This document shows, piece by piece, positions 21,245 to 29,335 of a stretch of DNA of 35,156 nt. Made by a program: the position numbers and the translations under genes. The notes below the pieces were generated by a model, which saw nothing but the letters and a program-made list of their open reading frames with translations, was not told the DNA's origin and made no database searches. Source of the stretch: DASWRT01 sp036403035 (GTDB lineage: Bacteria > Pseudomonadota > Alphaproteobacteria > ATCC43930 > CGMCC-115725); the NCBI GenBank assembly GCA_036403035.1, contig DASWRT010000427.1:1-35156 (forward strand). The letters run 5' to 3'. Position 1 is the first letter of the stretch; each line of letters begins with the position of its first letter.

Positions 21245-22846
21245 ATGAAGCGGCGCGATTTCCTCAAGGGAACGACGGCGGCGGCAGCCGGTGCGGTGAC
21301 CGCCGCCTATGTCCGGCCGGCAAGCGCGCAGAGCCGCAAGGACACGCTGCTGACGCTGTCGGAAAGCGGCCCCAACAACCTCGACATCATGGGCGTCGGG
21401 ACGAACCGGCCTGGCTACGAGGCGTCCTGGAACAGCTACGACCGGCTCGTCACCTTCGGCGCCAAGAAGGACGCGAACGGCAACGACCATTACGATTACG
21501 CGAAGATCGAGCCGGAGCTGGCGGAGGAGTGGGACCTCCGCGACATGTCGGTGACCTTCAAGCTGCGCAAGGACGCCAAGTTCCACGACGGCACGCCGGT
21601 CACCGCGAAGGACGTGAAGTGGTCGTTCGACCGCGCCGTCACCGTCGGCGGCTTCCCGACCTTCCAGATGTCGGCGGGTTCGCTGGAGAAGCCGGAGCAG
21701 TTCGTCGCCGTCGACGACCGCACCTTCCGCGTCGACTTCCTGCGCCGGGACAAGCTGACGCTGCCGGATCTCGCCGTGCCGGTGCCGGCGGTCATCAACT
21801 CGGAACTGGCGAAGAAGCACGCGACGCCCCAGGACCCATGGGCGCTCGAATGGCTCAAGAACAACGTGGCGGGCGGTGGCGCCTACCGCGTGGAGAAGTG
21901 GACGCCGGGACAGGAGGTGATCTTCGTCCGCTACGACGATTGGAAGTCGGGGCCGTCGCCGAAGATTCAGCGCGTCGTCTGGCGCATCGTGCCGTCGGCC
22001 GGCAACCGGCGGGCGCTGATCGAGCGCGGCGACGCCGACATCTCCGTCGACCTGCCGCCGAAGGACGTGGCGGAACTCGCGGCGGCCGGGAAGCTCAGCG
22101 TCGTCGGCACGCCGGTCGAGAACTCGCTCCAGTATGTCGGCATGAACGTGAAGATGGCGCCCTTCGACAACGTCAAGGTGCGTCAGGCGATCGCCTACGC
22201 GACCCCGTATCAGAAGATCATGGACGCGGTGATGTTCGGCCGCGCCAATCCGATGTTCGGCGGCCCGGCCGAGGTGACGTCGGCGGCGTGGCCGCAGCCC
22301 AGCCCCTACGTCACGGACCTCGCGAAAGCGAAGCAGCTCCTGACCGAGGCGGGCCACTCCGAGGGCTTCGAAACGACGCTCTCGTTCGATTTGGGCTTTG
22401 CCGTCGTCAACGAGCCGATCTGCGTCCTGATCCAGGAGAGCCTGTCGCAGATCGGCGTCAAGGTCACGATCAACAAGATCCCCGGCGCCAACTGGCGTGC
22501 CGAGTTCTCGAAGAAGTCGCTGCCGTTCATCACCAACACGTTCGGCGGCTGGCTGAACTTCCCCGATTATTTCTTCTACTGGGGGTATCACGGGCAGAAC
22601 TCGATCTTCAATACGATGTCCTACCAGAATCCGGCCATGGACAAGCTGATCGACGCCGCCCGGTTCGAGACGGATCCCGTGAAATACGACGAGGAGATCG
22701 AAGGCTTCGTCCGCCTCGCATTCGAGGAGGTACCGCGCATCCCGCTGTTCCAGCAGTACCTCAACGTCGCGATGCAGAAGAACGTGACGGGCTACCGCTA
22801 CTGGTTCCACCGCCAGCTCGATTACCGGCAACTGGTGAAGGTGTGA
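21245..22846 (+). CDS. Family 5 solute-binding protein of a peptide-type ABC importer
   Basis: The 533-residue periplasmic receptor begins with a twin-arginine signal (MKRRDFLKG, hydrophobic core to about residue 27, ending ASA-Q). The mature part has the family 5 (DppA/OppA) layout: EPELAEEWDLRD, then the signature KLRKDAKFHDGTPVTAKDVK, and later AGNRRALIERGDADIS. The ATG at 21245 follows GGGAG. Two permeases, two ATPases and then the AtzG/E/H-like enzymes follow. Family 5 receptors bind peptides, nickel chelates, opines and other compounds. Here the ligand is probably the amide or ureide that the downstream hydrolases act on. Confidence 0.94.
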   Translation: MKRRDFLKGTTAAAAGAVTAAYVRPASAQSRKDTLLTLSESGPNNLDIMGVGTNRPGYEASWNSYDRLVTFGAKKDANGNDHYDYAKIEPELAEEWDLRDMSVTFKLRKDAKFHDGTPVTAKDVKWSFDRAVTVGGFPTFQMSAGSLEKPEQFVAVDDRTFRVDFLRRDKLTLPDLAVPVPAVINSELAKKHATPQDPWALEWLKNNVAGGGAYRVEKWTPGQEVIFVRYDDWKSGPSPKIQRVVWRIVPSAGNRRALIERGDADISVDLPPKDVAELAAAGKLSVVGTPVENSLQYVGMNVKMAPFDNVKVRQAIAYATPYQKIMDAVMFGRANPMFGGPAEVTSAAWPQPSPYVTDLAKAKQLLTEAGHSEGFETTLSFDLGFAVVNEPICVLIQESLSQIGVKVTINKIPGANWRAEFSKKSLPFITNTFGGWLNFPDYFFYWGYHGQNSIFNTMSYQNPAMDKLIDAARFETDPVKYDEEIEGFVRLAFEEVPRIPLFQQYLNVAMQKNVTGYRYWFHRQLDYRQLVKV

Positions 22847-22895
22847 CGTGGCGGCGCGAGTGATCTCTCCCCGCTCGCGTCGGCGTCGCACGATT

Positions 22896-23014
22896 CCCTC
22901 CCCCGCGCGCGGGGGAGGGGTAGGGTGGGGGCATGGTCCGGCATCTCCGGCTACGGCAGCATGTTTCCGGACCGCTTGCCCCCACCCCGTCCCTCCCCCG
23001 CACGCGGGGGAGGG
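22896..23014. repeat. Composite palindromic intergenic element, copy 1
   Basis: Two small palindromes with CCCTCCCCCGC arms (22896-22919 and 22991-23014) flank a segment that is itself an inverted repeat. GGGTGGGGGCA pairs with TGCCCCCACCC, and further in GGTCCGG (22935-22941) pairs with CCGGACC (22967-22973). The whole 119 bp can therefore fold into a long hairpin. It fills the gap between the receptor gene and the first permease gene. A second element of the same design lies at 25941-26046. Confidence 0.85.
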
Positions 23015-23032
23015 GGGCAACGGAGCGACACT

Positions 23033-24040
23033 GTGCTGATCCTCCGCCGCCTCGCGGGTGCGCTGCCGAGCATCGTCGGCGTGATCGTCGTCACCTTCCT
23101 GCTGACGCGGGCGCTCCCCGGGGATCCGGCGGCGTACTTCGCCGGGCCGGCGGCGACGCAGCAGGCGATCGAGGAGATACGGCACAAGCTCGGACTCGAC
23201 CGCAGCCTGCCGGCGCAATTCATCGATTATCTGGGCCGTCTCGCGCACGGCGATCTCGGGACGTCGCTCACCACCGGGCAGCCGGTGCGCGACGATCTGC
23301 TGACCCGGCTGCCCGCCTCGGCGGAGCTGACGCTGCTCGGGCTGCTGCTGTCGGTCGCGGTCGCGGTGCCGCTCGGCATCGCGGCGGCGGCGCGGCCGGG
23401 CTCGTGGGTCGACCATCTCTGCCGTGTCGTGTCGACGGCCGGCGTGTCGCTGCCGACCTTCTTCACCGGCCTGCTGCTCGTCTACGTCTTCTACTACCTC
23501 GCCGGACTCGCACCGGCGCCGCTCGGCCGTCTCGACATCTTCAGCTCGGCGCCGCCGCAGTGGACCGGGTTCTACCTGATCGACAGCCTTATCGCGGGCG
23601 ACTTGGAGACGTTCCGCGCGGCGCTCGCGCAGATCGCGCTGCCGGCGGCGACGCTCGCGATCTTCTCGCTGGCGCCGCTCGCGCGCATGACCCGCGCCTC
23701 GATGCTGGCGGCGCTGGGGAGCGACTTCGTCCGCACCGCGCGGGCGAGCGGGCTGACGCGGCGGCGGATCGTCTATGTCTACGCGTTCCGCAACGCGGTG
23801 CTGCCGGTCATCACGACGCTCGGCATGGTCTTCTCGTTCCTGCTCGGGGCCAACGTGCTGGTCGAGAAGGTGTTCGCGTGGCCGGGCGTCGGCTCCTACG
23901 CGATCGAGGCGCTGATCGCCTCCGACTATGCGCCGGTCCAGGGCTTCGTGCTCGCGATGGCGCTGCTCTACGTCCTGCTCAACCTGGTGATCGACCTCGT
24001 CTACGGGCTGGTCGATCCGCGGGTCGGGGTCGAGGCATGA
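23033..24040 (+). CDS. Peptide-type ABC permease, DppB family
   Basis: The 335-residue membrane protein has the DppB/GsiC layout: a first helix at the N-terminus (LPSIVGVIVVTFLLTRALPG), the DPAAYFAGPAAT segment, and an EAA loop with FVRTARASGLTRRRIVYVYA (about 230-250). The start is GTG at 23033, with GGAG seven bases upstream. The open frame continues into the palindromic element, which is not coding. Its stop overlaps the next permease start (ATGA). Confidence 0.93.
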   Translation: MLILRRLAGALPSIVGVIVVTFLLTRALPGDPAAYFAGPAATQQAIEEIRHKLGLDRSLPAQFIDYLGRLAHGDLGTSLTTGQPVRDDLLTRLPASAELTLLGLLLSVAVAVPLGIAAAARPGSWVDHLCRVVSTAGVSLPTFFTGLLLVYVFYYLAGLAPAPLGRLDIFSSAPPQWTGFYLIDSLIAGDLETFRAALAQIALPAATLAIFSLAPLARMTRASMLAALGSDFVRTARASGLTRRRIVYVYAFRNAVLPVITTLGMVFSFLLGANVLVEKVFAWPGVGSYAIEALIASDYAPVQGFVLAMALLYVLLNLVIDLVYGLVDPRVGVEA

Positions 24041-24903
24041 CCGCCGCGGCGGTCGCCACGACCGGCGCGTTGCGGCAGGCGCGCTACGTCCTCGGCGAGA
24101 ACCGGGTCACCGGGTTCGCCTTCGCGATGCTTCTCTTCCTCGTGCTTTGCGCCGCCCTCGGGCCGTCTCTCGTGCCCTACGATCCGCTGGCGAGCGACAC
24201 GGCGAATGCGCTGAAGCCGCCGTCGGGGGCGCATTGGTTCGGCACCGACCAGCTCGGTCGCGACTTATTGAGCCGCGTCGTCGTCGCGACGCGGCTCGAC
24301 CTCGGCATCGCTGTCGCATCGGTCGCGCTTGCGTTCGGCGCGGGCACGCTGATGGGAATCGCCGCGGGCTATTTCGGCGGCTGGATCGACCGGGCGGTCG
24401 GGCGCGTCGTCGACACGATCATGGCGTTCCCGCTCTTCGTGCTGGCGATGGGGATCGTCGCGGCGCTTGGCAACAACGTCGCGAACATCGTCTATGCGAC
24501 CGCGATCATCAACCTGCCGATCTACGCCCGCGTCGCTCGGGCCGAGGCGAACGTGCGGCGCGACGCCGGGTTCGTCGAGGCGGCGCGGCTCTGCGGCAAC
24601 GGCGAGGGACGCATCCTGCTGGCGCAGATCCTGCCGAACATCCTGCCGATCATGATGGTGCAGATCTCGCTGACCCTCGGCTACGCGATCCTCAACGCCG
24701 CCGGCCTCTCCTTCATCGGGTTGGGCGTCCGGCCGCCGACGCCGGAATGGGGCATCATGGTCGCCGAGGGGGCGAGCTTCATCATCTCCGGCGAATGGTG
24801 GGTGGCGCTGTTTCCCGGCCTGTGGCTGATGGCGGCGGTGTTCTGCTTCAACCTGATGGGCGACGGCCTGCGCGACATCGTCGACCCGCGGCGGCGGACA
24901 TGA
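24037..24903 (+). CDS. Peptide-type ABC permease, DppC family
   Basis: The 288-residue protein is the partner permease. It has the N-terminal helix (TGFAFAMLLFLVLCAALGP), the typical HWFGTDQLGRDLLSRVV segment (about 67-83) and an EAA loop FVEAARLCGNGEGRILLAQI. The C-terminal GLGVRPPTPEWG is characteristic of DppC. It is coupled to its neighbours by ATGA overlaps on both sides. Confidence 0.94.
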   Translation: MTAAAVATTGALRQARYVLGENRVTGFAFAMLLFLVLCAALGPSLVPYDPLASDTANALKPPSGAHWFGTDQLGRDLLSRVVVATRLDLGIAVASVALAFGAGTLMGIAAGYFGGWIDRAVGRVVDTIMAFPLFVLAMGIVAALGNNVANIVYATAIINLPIYARVARAEANVRRDAGFVEAARLCGNGEGRILLAQILPNILPIMMVQISLTLGYAILNAAGLSFIGLGVRPPTPEWGIMVAEGASFIISGEWWVALFPGLWLMAAVFCFNLMGDGLRDIVDPRRRT

Positions 24904-25892
24904 GCGGCGGCGCGGCGGCTGCCGTCCCCCTCCTGACGGTCGATGGCCTGTCCGTCGAGTTCCGGACGCGGAGCGGCATGGTGAAGGCGCTCGACCGCAT
25001 ATCGTTCGACCTCCGCCGCGGCGAGACGCTGGCGGTGGTCGGCGAGAGCGGGTCGGGGAAGTCGGTGACGGCTTACGCCATCATGGGCATCCTCGACCAA
25101 GCGGCGCGCGTCGCCGGCGGCCGGATCGTCTTCGGCGGGCTCGACCTCCTGCGCGCCGGCGAGAAGACGCTCGCCGAGATGCGCGGGCGGGAGCTGGCGA
25201 TGATCTTTCAGAACCCGCGCGCCGCCTTGAACCCGATCCGCCCGGTGGGGGCGCAGATCGCGGACGTGCTGCGGCGGCACGGCAATGTCGTGGCGGCGCA
25301 GGCGTCCGGGCGCGCAGTGGAGATGTTGGCCAAAGTCGGCATCCCCGATCCGGAACGGCGGGCACGGGCCTACCCGTTCGAGCTGTCGGGCGGAATGTGC
25401 CAGCGCGTGATGATCGCGATGGCGCTCGCCTGCGAGCCGGCGCTGCTGATCGCCGATGAGCCGACGACCGGCCTCGACGTCACGACGCAGGCGGTGATCA
25501 TGGACCTGATCGGCGGGCTGGCTACGGAGCAGGAAATGGCGACGCTGCTGATCACGCACGACCTCGGTCTTGCCGCCGAGACGTGCGACCGCATTGCGGT
25601 GATGCATGCCGGGCACGTCGTCGAGGTCGCGCCGACCGCCGATCTTCTCGCGCATCCGCGCCATCCCTACACGGCGAAGCTGATCGCCGCGACGCCGGGC
25701 CGCCGGTCGACGCGGCTGGACGACCTCGCGGCGATCCCCGGCGCGTTGCCCGACCTGTGCCGCCCGGACCTGCCGGCGTGCCGCTACATCGCGCGCTGCG
25801 ACCGCTGCACCGAGGACTGCGCGGCGCCGCCGCTGCCGCAGATGGCGTTCGCCGACGGCCACCACGTCGTCGCATGCAGGCATCCGCTATGA
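24900..25892 (+). CDS. Peptide-type ABC ATPase, DppD family
   Basis: The 330-residue ATPase has Walker A GESGSGKS (48-55), the Q-loop MIFQNPRAALNP, the signature LSGGMCQRV, Walker B LLIADEPTTGLD and the switch TLLITHDLG. The C-terminal oligopeptide-transporter domain carries Cys residues (CRYIARCDRCTEDC) that in relatives bind an iron-sulfur cluster. The signature reads SGGMCQ instead of the more common SGGMRQ or SGGQ. The palindromic element copy 2 follows the gene. Confidence 0.94.
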   Translation: MSGGAAAAVPLLTVDGLSVEFRTRSGMVKALDRISFDLRRGETLAVVGESGSGKSVTAYAIMGILDQAARVAGGRIVFGGLDLLRAGEKTLAEMRGRELAMIFQNPRAALNPIRPVGAQIADVLRRHGNVVAAQASGRAVEMLAKVGIPDPERRARAYPFELSGGMCQRVMIAMALACEPALLIADEPTTGLDVTTQAVIMDLIGGLATEQEMATLLITHDLGLAAETCDRIAVMHAGHVVEVAPTADLLAHPRHPYTAKLIAATPGRRSTRLDDLAAIPGALPDLCRPDLPACRYIARCDRCTEDCAAPPLPQMAFADGHHVVACRHPL

Positions 25893-25940
25893 GAAGCGCC
25901 CGGTCGCGCATAGACACCTTGCTCCGCTCCCAAATCGAAA

Positions 25941-26046
25941 CCCTCCCCCGCGTGCGGGGGAGGGAAGGGTGGGGGGAAAACGTCCCCATGGTTGACGTTG
26001 CGGCAATTTGCCCCCACCCCGACCCTCCCCCGCACGCGGGGGAGGG
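25941..26046. repeat. Composite palindromic intergenic element, copy 2
   Basis: The design is the same as at 22896-23014. Palindromes with CCCTCCCCCGC arms lie at 25941-25964 and 26023-26046. GGGTGGGGG pairs with CCCCCACCC, and inside AACGTC (25979-25984) pairs with GACGTT (25994-25999). The inner arms differ in sequence from copy 1 but still pair. It lies between the two ATPase genes of the importer. Confidence 0.85.
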
Positions 26047-26064
26047 AGATTGCGGGGGCGTGCG

Positions 26065-27153
26065 ATGACGGCCGTCTCCCCGCCGCTCCTCGAAATAGAC
26101 GGGCTCCGCAAGCTTTATCCCATCGGAAAGAAGCGGGGCCTGTTCCACCGCGCGCAGCCCTCGTTCCTGCATGCGGTCGATGGCGTCGATCTCGCGATCG
26201 GGCGGGGCGAGACGGTGGGGCTGGTCGGTGAATCCGGGTGCGGGAAGTCGACGCTGGTGCGGCTTCTGGCGCGGCTGATCGACCCCACCGGCGGCGCGAT
26301 CCGCTTCGACGGTGAGGAGATCGGCGCGACACCGGCGCGGCGCTTCGCCCGGGCGCCGCAACGGGCGCGGATCCAGATGGTCTTTCAGGACGCCACCGAC
26401 AGCCTCAATCCGCGCTTCACCGCATTCGACGCGATCGCCGATCCGCTGCGCCGGCTCAAGGGACTATCCGGCGCCGCGCTCCGCGCGCGTGTCGAGGAGG
26501 CGGCGCAGCTTTCGGGACTGCCGGCGGAGCTGCTGACCCGGTTCCCGCACCAGCTCTCCGGCGGGCAGAAGGCGCGCGTCGGCATCGCCCGCGCGATCGC
26601 CGTCGAGCCGCAGCTCCTGATCCTCGACGAGCCGACCTCGGCGCTCGACGTGTCGGTGCAGGTCGTGATCCTGCGGCTGCTCGACGATCTGAAGCGGCGG
26701 CTCGGTCTCAGCTACCTTTTCGTCAGCCACGACCTCAACGTCGTGCGGCTGCTCTGCGACCGGATTCTCGTGATGTACCTCGGCCGCATCGTCGAGAGCG
26801 GCCCGGCGGAGCAGGTGTTCGCGGCGCCGGCGCATCCCTATACGCAGGCGCTGCTGTCGGCGGTGCCGAGCATCGAGGACGGGCGCGCCGCGCGCAGTTC
26901 CCGCATTCGCCTGCCGGGCGAGGCGCGCAGTCCGATCGATCCCGATCCGAGCGTGTGCCGACTGTACGGGCGCTGTCCGCACTCGGCCGACGCGTGCCGA
27001 ATGTCGATGCCGCCGCTGCGCGAGGTCGCGCCGGACCGCCTCGCCGCCTGTCATTTCCCGCTTGCCGCCGCGCTGGCAGGGCAGGACGATCCCATCGGGA
27101 TCGCGCCGGTCGCCGCCGGCCCTGCTACCGTTGAATTCGCTCCGCCCGCGTGA
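26065..27153 (+). CDS. Peptide-type ABC ATPase, DppF family
   Basis: The 362-residue ATPase has Walker A GESGCGKS (55-62), Q-loop MVFQDATDSLNP, signature LSGGQKARV, Walker B LLILDEPTSALD and switch YLFVSHDLN. The C-terminal oligopeptide domain contains the usual Cys pattern (CRLYGRCPHSADAC). The ATG at 26065 lies 18 bp after palindromic element copy 2, and the ribosome binding site is only a G-rich stretch. The longer open frame upstream is repeat sequence. The AtzG-like gene begins 13 bp later. Confidence 0.94.
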   Translation: MTAVSPPLLEIDGLRKLYPIGKKRGLFHRAQPSFLHAVDGVDLAIGRGETVGLVGESGCGKSTLVRLLARLIDPTGGAIRFDGEEIGATPARRFARAPQRARIQMVFQDATDSLNPRFTAFDAIADPLRRLKGLSGAALRARVEEAAQLSGLPAELLTRFPHQLSGGQKARVGIARAIAVEPQLLILDEPTSALDVSVQVVILRLLDDLKRRLGLSYLFVSHDLNVVRLLCDRILVMYLGRIVESGPAEQVFAAPAHPYTQALLSAVPSIEDGRAARSSRIRLPGEARSPIDPDPSVCRLYGRCPHSADACRMSMPPLREVAPDRLAACHFPLAAALAGQDDPIGIAPVAAGPATVEFAPPA

Positions 27154-27166
27154 GGAGAGTTCGTGC

Positions 27167-27355
27167 ATGACGGACCGTGCCTTTGACGCCGAAGCCTATG
27201 TCGACGCCGCGGCTCCGCTCGTCGGCTTGACGATCGACCCGGCGCATCGGCCGGGCGTCCTCCTCAACCTCGAACGGATCGCCGCGATGGCGGCGCTGGT
27301 GATGGATTTCCCGCTGCCGGACGAGACCGAGCCGGCGCCGGTGTTCCGGCCATGA
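27167..27355 (+). CDS. atzG: AtzG-like small subunit (DUF4089)
   Basis: The 62-residue protein matches the DUF4089/AtzG type: AYVDAAAPLVGLTIDPAHRP (10-29), then VLLNLERIAAMAALVMDFPL and an end rich in Asp, Glu and Pro. AtzG is a small non-catalytic partner that forms a complex with the amidase AtzE and stabilises it. The gene has GAGGAG upstream and overlaps the amidase gene start as ATGA, as expected for subunits made in a fixed ratio. HpxX of the Klebsiella hpx purine operon is a relative, so an Hpx-type role is the alternative. Confidence 0.9.
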   Translation: MTDRAFDAEAYVDAAAPLVGLTIDPAHRPGVLLNLERIAAMAALVMDFPLPDETEPAPVFRP

Positions 27356-28776
27356 CCGCGCGATCGGCGATCGGAAAGGACATCGCCTCCGGCGGAGCGC
27401 TGGCGATCGCCGCTGCGGTTCGCGCGGGGCAGGCCAGCGCCGTCCAGATCGCCGAGGCGGCACTGGCGCGGATCGAGGCCGACGATCCGGCGCTCAATTC
27501 CTTCACGACCGTCACCGTCGAGCGGGCGCTCGCGGAGGCGCGGGCGGTCGATGCGCGGCGGGCGCAGGGCTACGATCCCGGACCGCTCGCCGGCGTGCCC
27601 TACGCGGTGAAGAACCTGTTCGACATTGCCGGTATCACGACCGTCGCCGGGTCGAAGATCGACGCCGAGCGCCCGCCGGCCGCCGCGGACGCGACCGCGG
27701 TGCGGCGCCTCGCCGAGGCCGGCGCGGTGCTGGTCGGCGCGCTGAACATGGACGAGTACGCCTACGGCTTCACCAGCGAGAACACGCATTACGGCCCGGC
27801 GCGCAACCCGCACGACCGTGACCGCATTGCCGGCGGCTCGTCCGGCGGCTCCGGCAACGCCGTGGCCGGCGGTCTCGTGCCGCTGTCGCTCGGCTCCGAC
27901 ACCAACGGCTCGATCCGCGTGCCGGCATCGCTCTGCGGCATCTTCGGGTTGAAGCCGACCTACGGACGGCTGGGCCGGGGCGGCGCCCGGCCGTTCGTGG
28001 CGAGCCTCGACCATGTCGGGCCGCTCGCCCGCTCGGCTGCGGACCTCGCTGCCGGCTATGACGCGATGCAGGGACCGGACGCACGCGACCCGGCCTGCGC
28101 CGGCCGCCCCGTCGAGCCGGCGCTGCCGCAGCTCGCGCGCGGCGTGGATAGGCTGCGCATCGCCGTCGCCGGCGGGCACTTCGCGGGTTCCGGCGAGGCG
28201 GCGGAGGCTGTCGCCACTGTGGCGCAGGCGCTCGGTGTGGCCACCCGCACGATCGAGGTTCCCGAGGCGGCACGGGCGCGCGCAGCGGCGTTCATCATCA
28301 CGGCGTCGGAGGGCGGCAACCTGCATCTGTCCGACTTGCGGATGCGGGCCGCGGACTTCGACCCGATGACGCGCGACCGGTTCCTTGCGGGAGCGATGGT
28401 TCCCGCCGCGTGGGTGATCCAGGCGCAGCGCTTTCGCGGCTGGTTTCGCGAGCGGGTGCTGGAACTGTTCCGCGACGTCGACATCCTGCTGGCTCCGGCG
28501 ACGCCGTGCGCGGCGCCGCGGATCGGCCAGGAGACGATCGAGATCGACGGCGTCGAGGTGCCGATGCGGCCCTATCTCGGCGTCTACACCCAGCCGCTCT
28601 CCTTCATCGGGCTGCCCATCGTGGCGGTGCCGGTGCACCGGCCGGGCAAGCTCCCGATCGGCGTGCAGGTGATCGCTGCGCCGTGGCGGGAGGCGGACGC
28701 GTTGCGCATCGCCGCGGCGCTTGAGCGCGACGGCGTCGTTGCCGCGCCCGTGCCCGGCAATGGGACGGCGGCGTGA
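27352..28776 (+). CDS. atzE: AtzE-like amidase (1-carboxybiuret hydrolase family)
   Basis: The 474-residue amidase-signature enzyme has the triad Lys87 (YAVKNLFD), Ser163 (GGSSGGSG) and Ser187 (SDTNGSIRVP), spaced 24 residues between the serines. With AtzG, AtzE converts 1-carboxybiuret to 1,3-dicarboxyurea and ammonia in cyanuric acid breakdown. The order AtzG, AtzE, AtzH here is that of the atz operon and of hpxXYZ. No cyanuric acid hydrolase (AtzD/TrzD) is in the window, so the true substrate may be another carboxylated ureide or amide. The gene is part of the ABC importer operon, which suggests hydrolysis right after uptake. Confidence 0.9.
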   Translation: MTARSAIGKDIASGGALAIAAAVRAGQASAVQIAEAALARIEADDPALNSFTTVTVERALAEARAVDARRAQGYDPGPLAGVPYAVKNLFDIAGITTVAGSKIDAERPPAAADATAVRRLAEAGAVLVGALNMDEYAYGFTSENTHYGPARNPHDRDRIAGGSSGGSGNAVAGGLVPLSLGSDTNGSIRVPASLCGIFGLKPTYGRLGRGGARPFVASLDHVGPLARSAADLAAGYDAMQGPDARDPACAGRPVEPALPQLARGVDRLRIAVAGGHFAGSGEAAEAVATVAQALGVATRTIEVPEAARARAAAFIITASEGGNLHLSDLRMRAADFDPMTRDRFLAGAMVPAAWVIQAQRFRGWFRERVLELFRDVDILLAPATPCAAPRIGQETIEIDGVEVPMRPYLGVYTQPLSFIGLPIVAVPVHRPGKLPIGVQVIAAPWREADALRIAAALERDGVVAAPVPGNGTAA

Positions 28777-28777
28777 G

Positions 28778-29170
28778 ATGGGCGGATCGGAGATCAACAT
28801 CCCGGAGGTCGTCGCCGAAGTGACGGAGGCGTTCCGCCGTTATGAGGCGGCGCTGGTCGGTAACGATGTCGCAGTGCTCGACGAGCTGTTCTGGAACGCG
28901 CCGCAGACCGTGCGCTACGGCGTGACCGAAAATCTCTACGGCTACGAACAGATCAAGGCGTTTCGCGCCGCCCGCTCGCCGCACGGGCTCGCCCGTACGC
29001 TGTCCAACACAGTCATCACCACGTACGGGCGCGAGCTGGCGACCGCCTGCACCGAGTTCCGCCGATCGGGCAATCCGCGGATCGGCAGGCAAAGCCAGAC
29101 GTGGTTACGCTTGCCGGAAGGCTGGAGGATCGTCGCCGCACACGTGAGTTTGATCCAACCGACTCCCTGA
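28778..29170 (+). CDS. atzH: AtzH-like protein (DUF3225, SnoaL/NTF2 fold)
   Basis: The 130-residue protein has the NTF2-like fold of DUF3225: VTEAFRRYEAALVGNDVAVL (12-31), then LFWNAPQTVRYG, and a C-terminal beta part (GRQSQTWLRLPEGWRIVAAH). AtzH is a decarboxylating amidohydrolase that turns 1,3-dicarboxyurea into allophanate. HpxZ is a close relative. The ATG follows the amidase stop by one base. Together with atzF at 19090-20946 it would connect the AtzEG product to ammonia and CO2. Confidence 0.88.
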   Translation: MGGSEINIPEVVAEVTEAFRRYEAALVGNDVAVLDELFWNAPQTVRYGVTENLYGYEQIKAFRAARSPHGLARTLSNTVITTYGRELATACTEFRRSGNPRIGRQSQTWLRLPEGWRIVAAHVSLIQPTP

Positions 29171-29261
29171 TTGCGACGCTTGAGGGGATTGTTCGGCCGT
29201 AACCGCTTGCCCCCGATCCGCGGGTGCTGCTTCGCGGGCGCGGCACCCCTGTCGCGTTCCA

Positions 29262-29293
29262 AGAGATGGACCATTCCGCCGTTCCGCATCTCT
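29262..29293. promoter_or_regulatory. Inverted repeat upstream of the LysR gene
   Basis: AGAGATG at 29262-29268 and CATCTCT at 29287-29293 form a 7-bp inverted repeat with an 18-bp spacer, 43 bp before the LysR start codon. It could be a regulator site or a weak hairpin. Confidence 0.3.
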
Positions 29294-29335
29294 GGATAAG
29301 AAGGGGCCCCATCTTTCCGGAACGTGGAAAGCTCG

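Noticed and set aside
19655..23416. A very long open frame on the minus strand (over 1200 codons) across the allophanate hydrolase, ABC receptor and permease genes
   Set aside because: It is Arg/His/Pro-rich with no domain resemblance and lies antisense to, or in a different frame from, well-supported genes. It is a GC-rich shadow.
22896..26046. CCCTCCCCCGC repeats considered as a CRISPR array
   Set aside because: Only four palindromes in two pairs 3 kb apart, without regular short spacers or cas genes. The segments between them are themselves inverted repeats.
27167..29170. Calling the operon a proven cyanuric acid pathway
   Set aside because: The ring-opening enzyme AtzD/TrzD is absent, and the same three families occur in hpxXYZ purine loci. 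Only the family assignments are supported.
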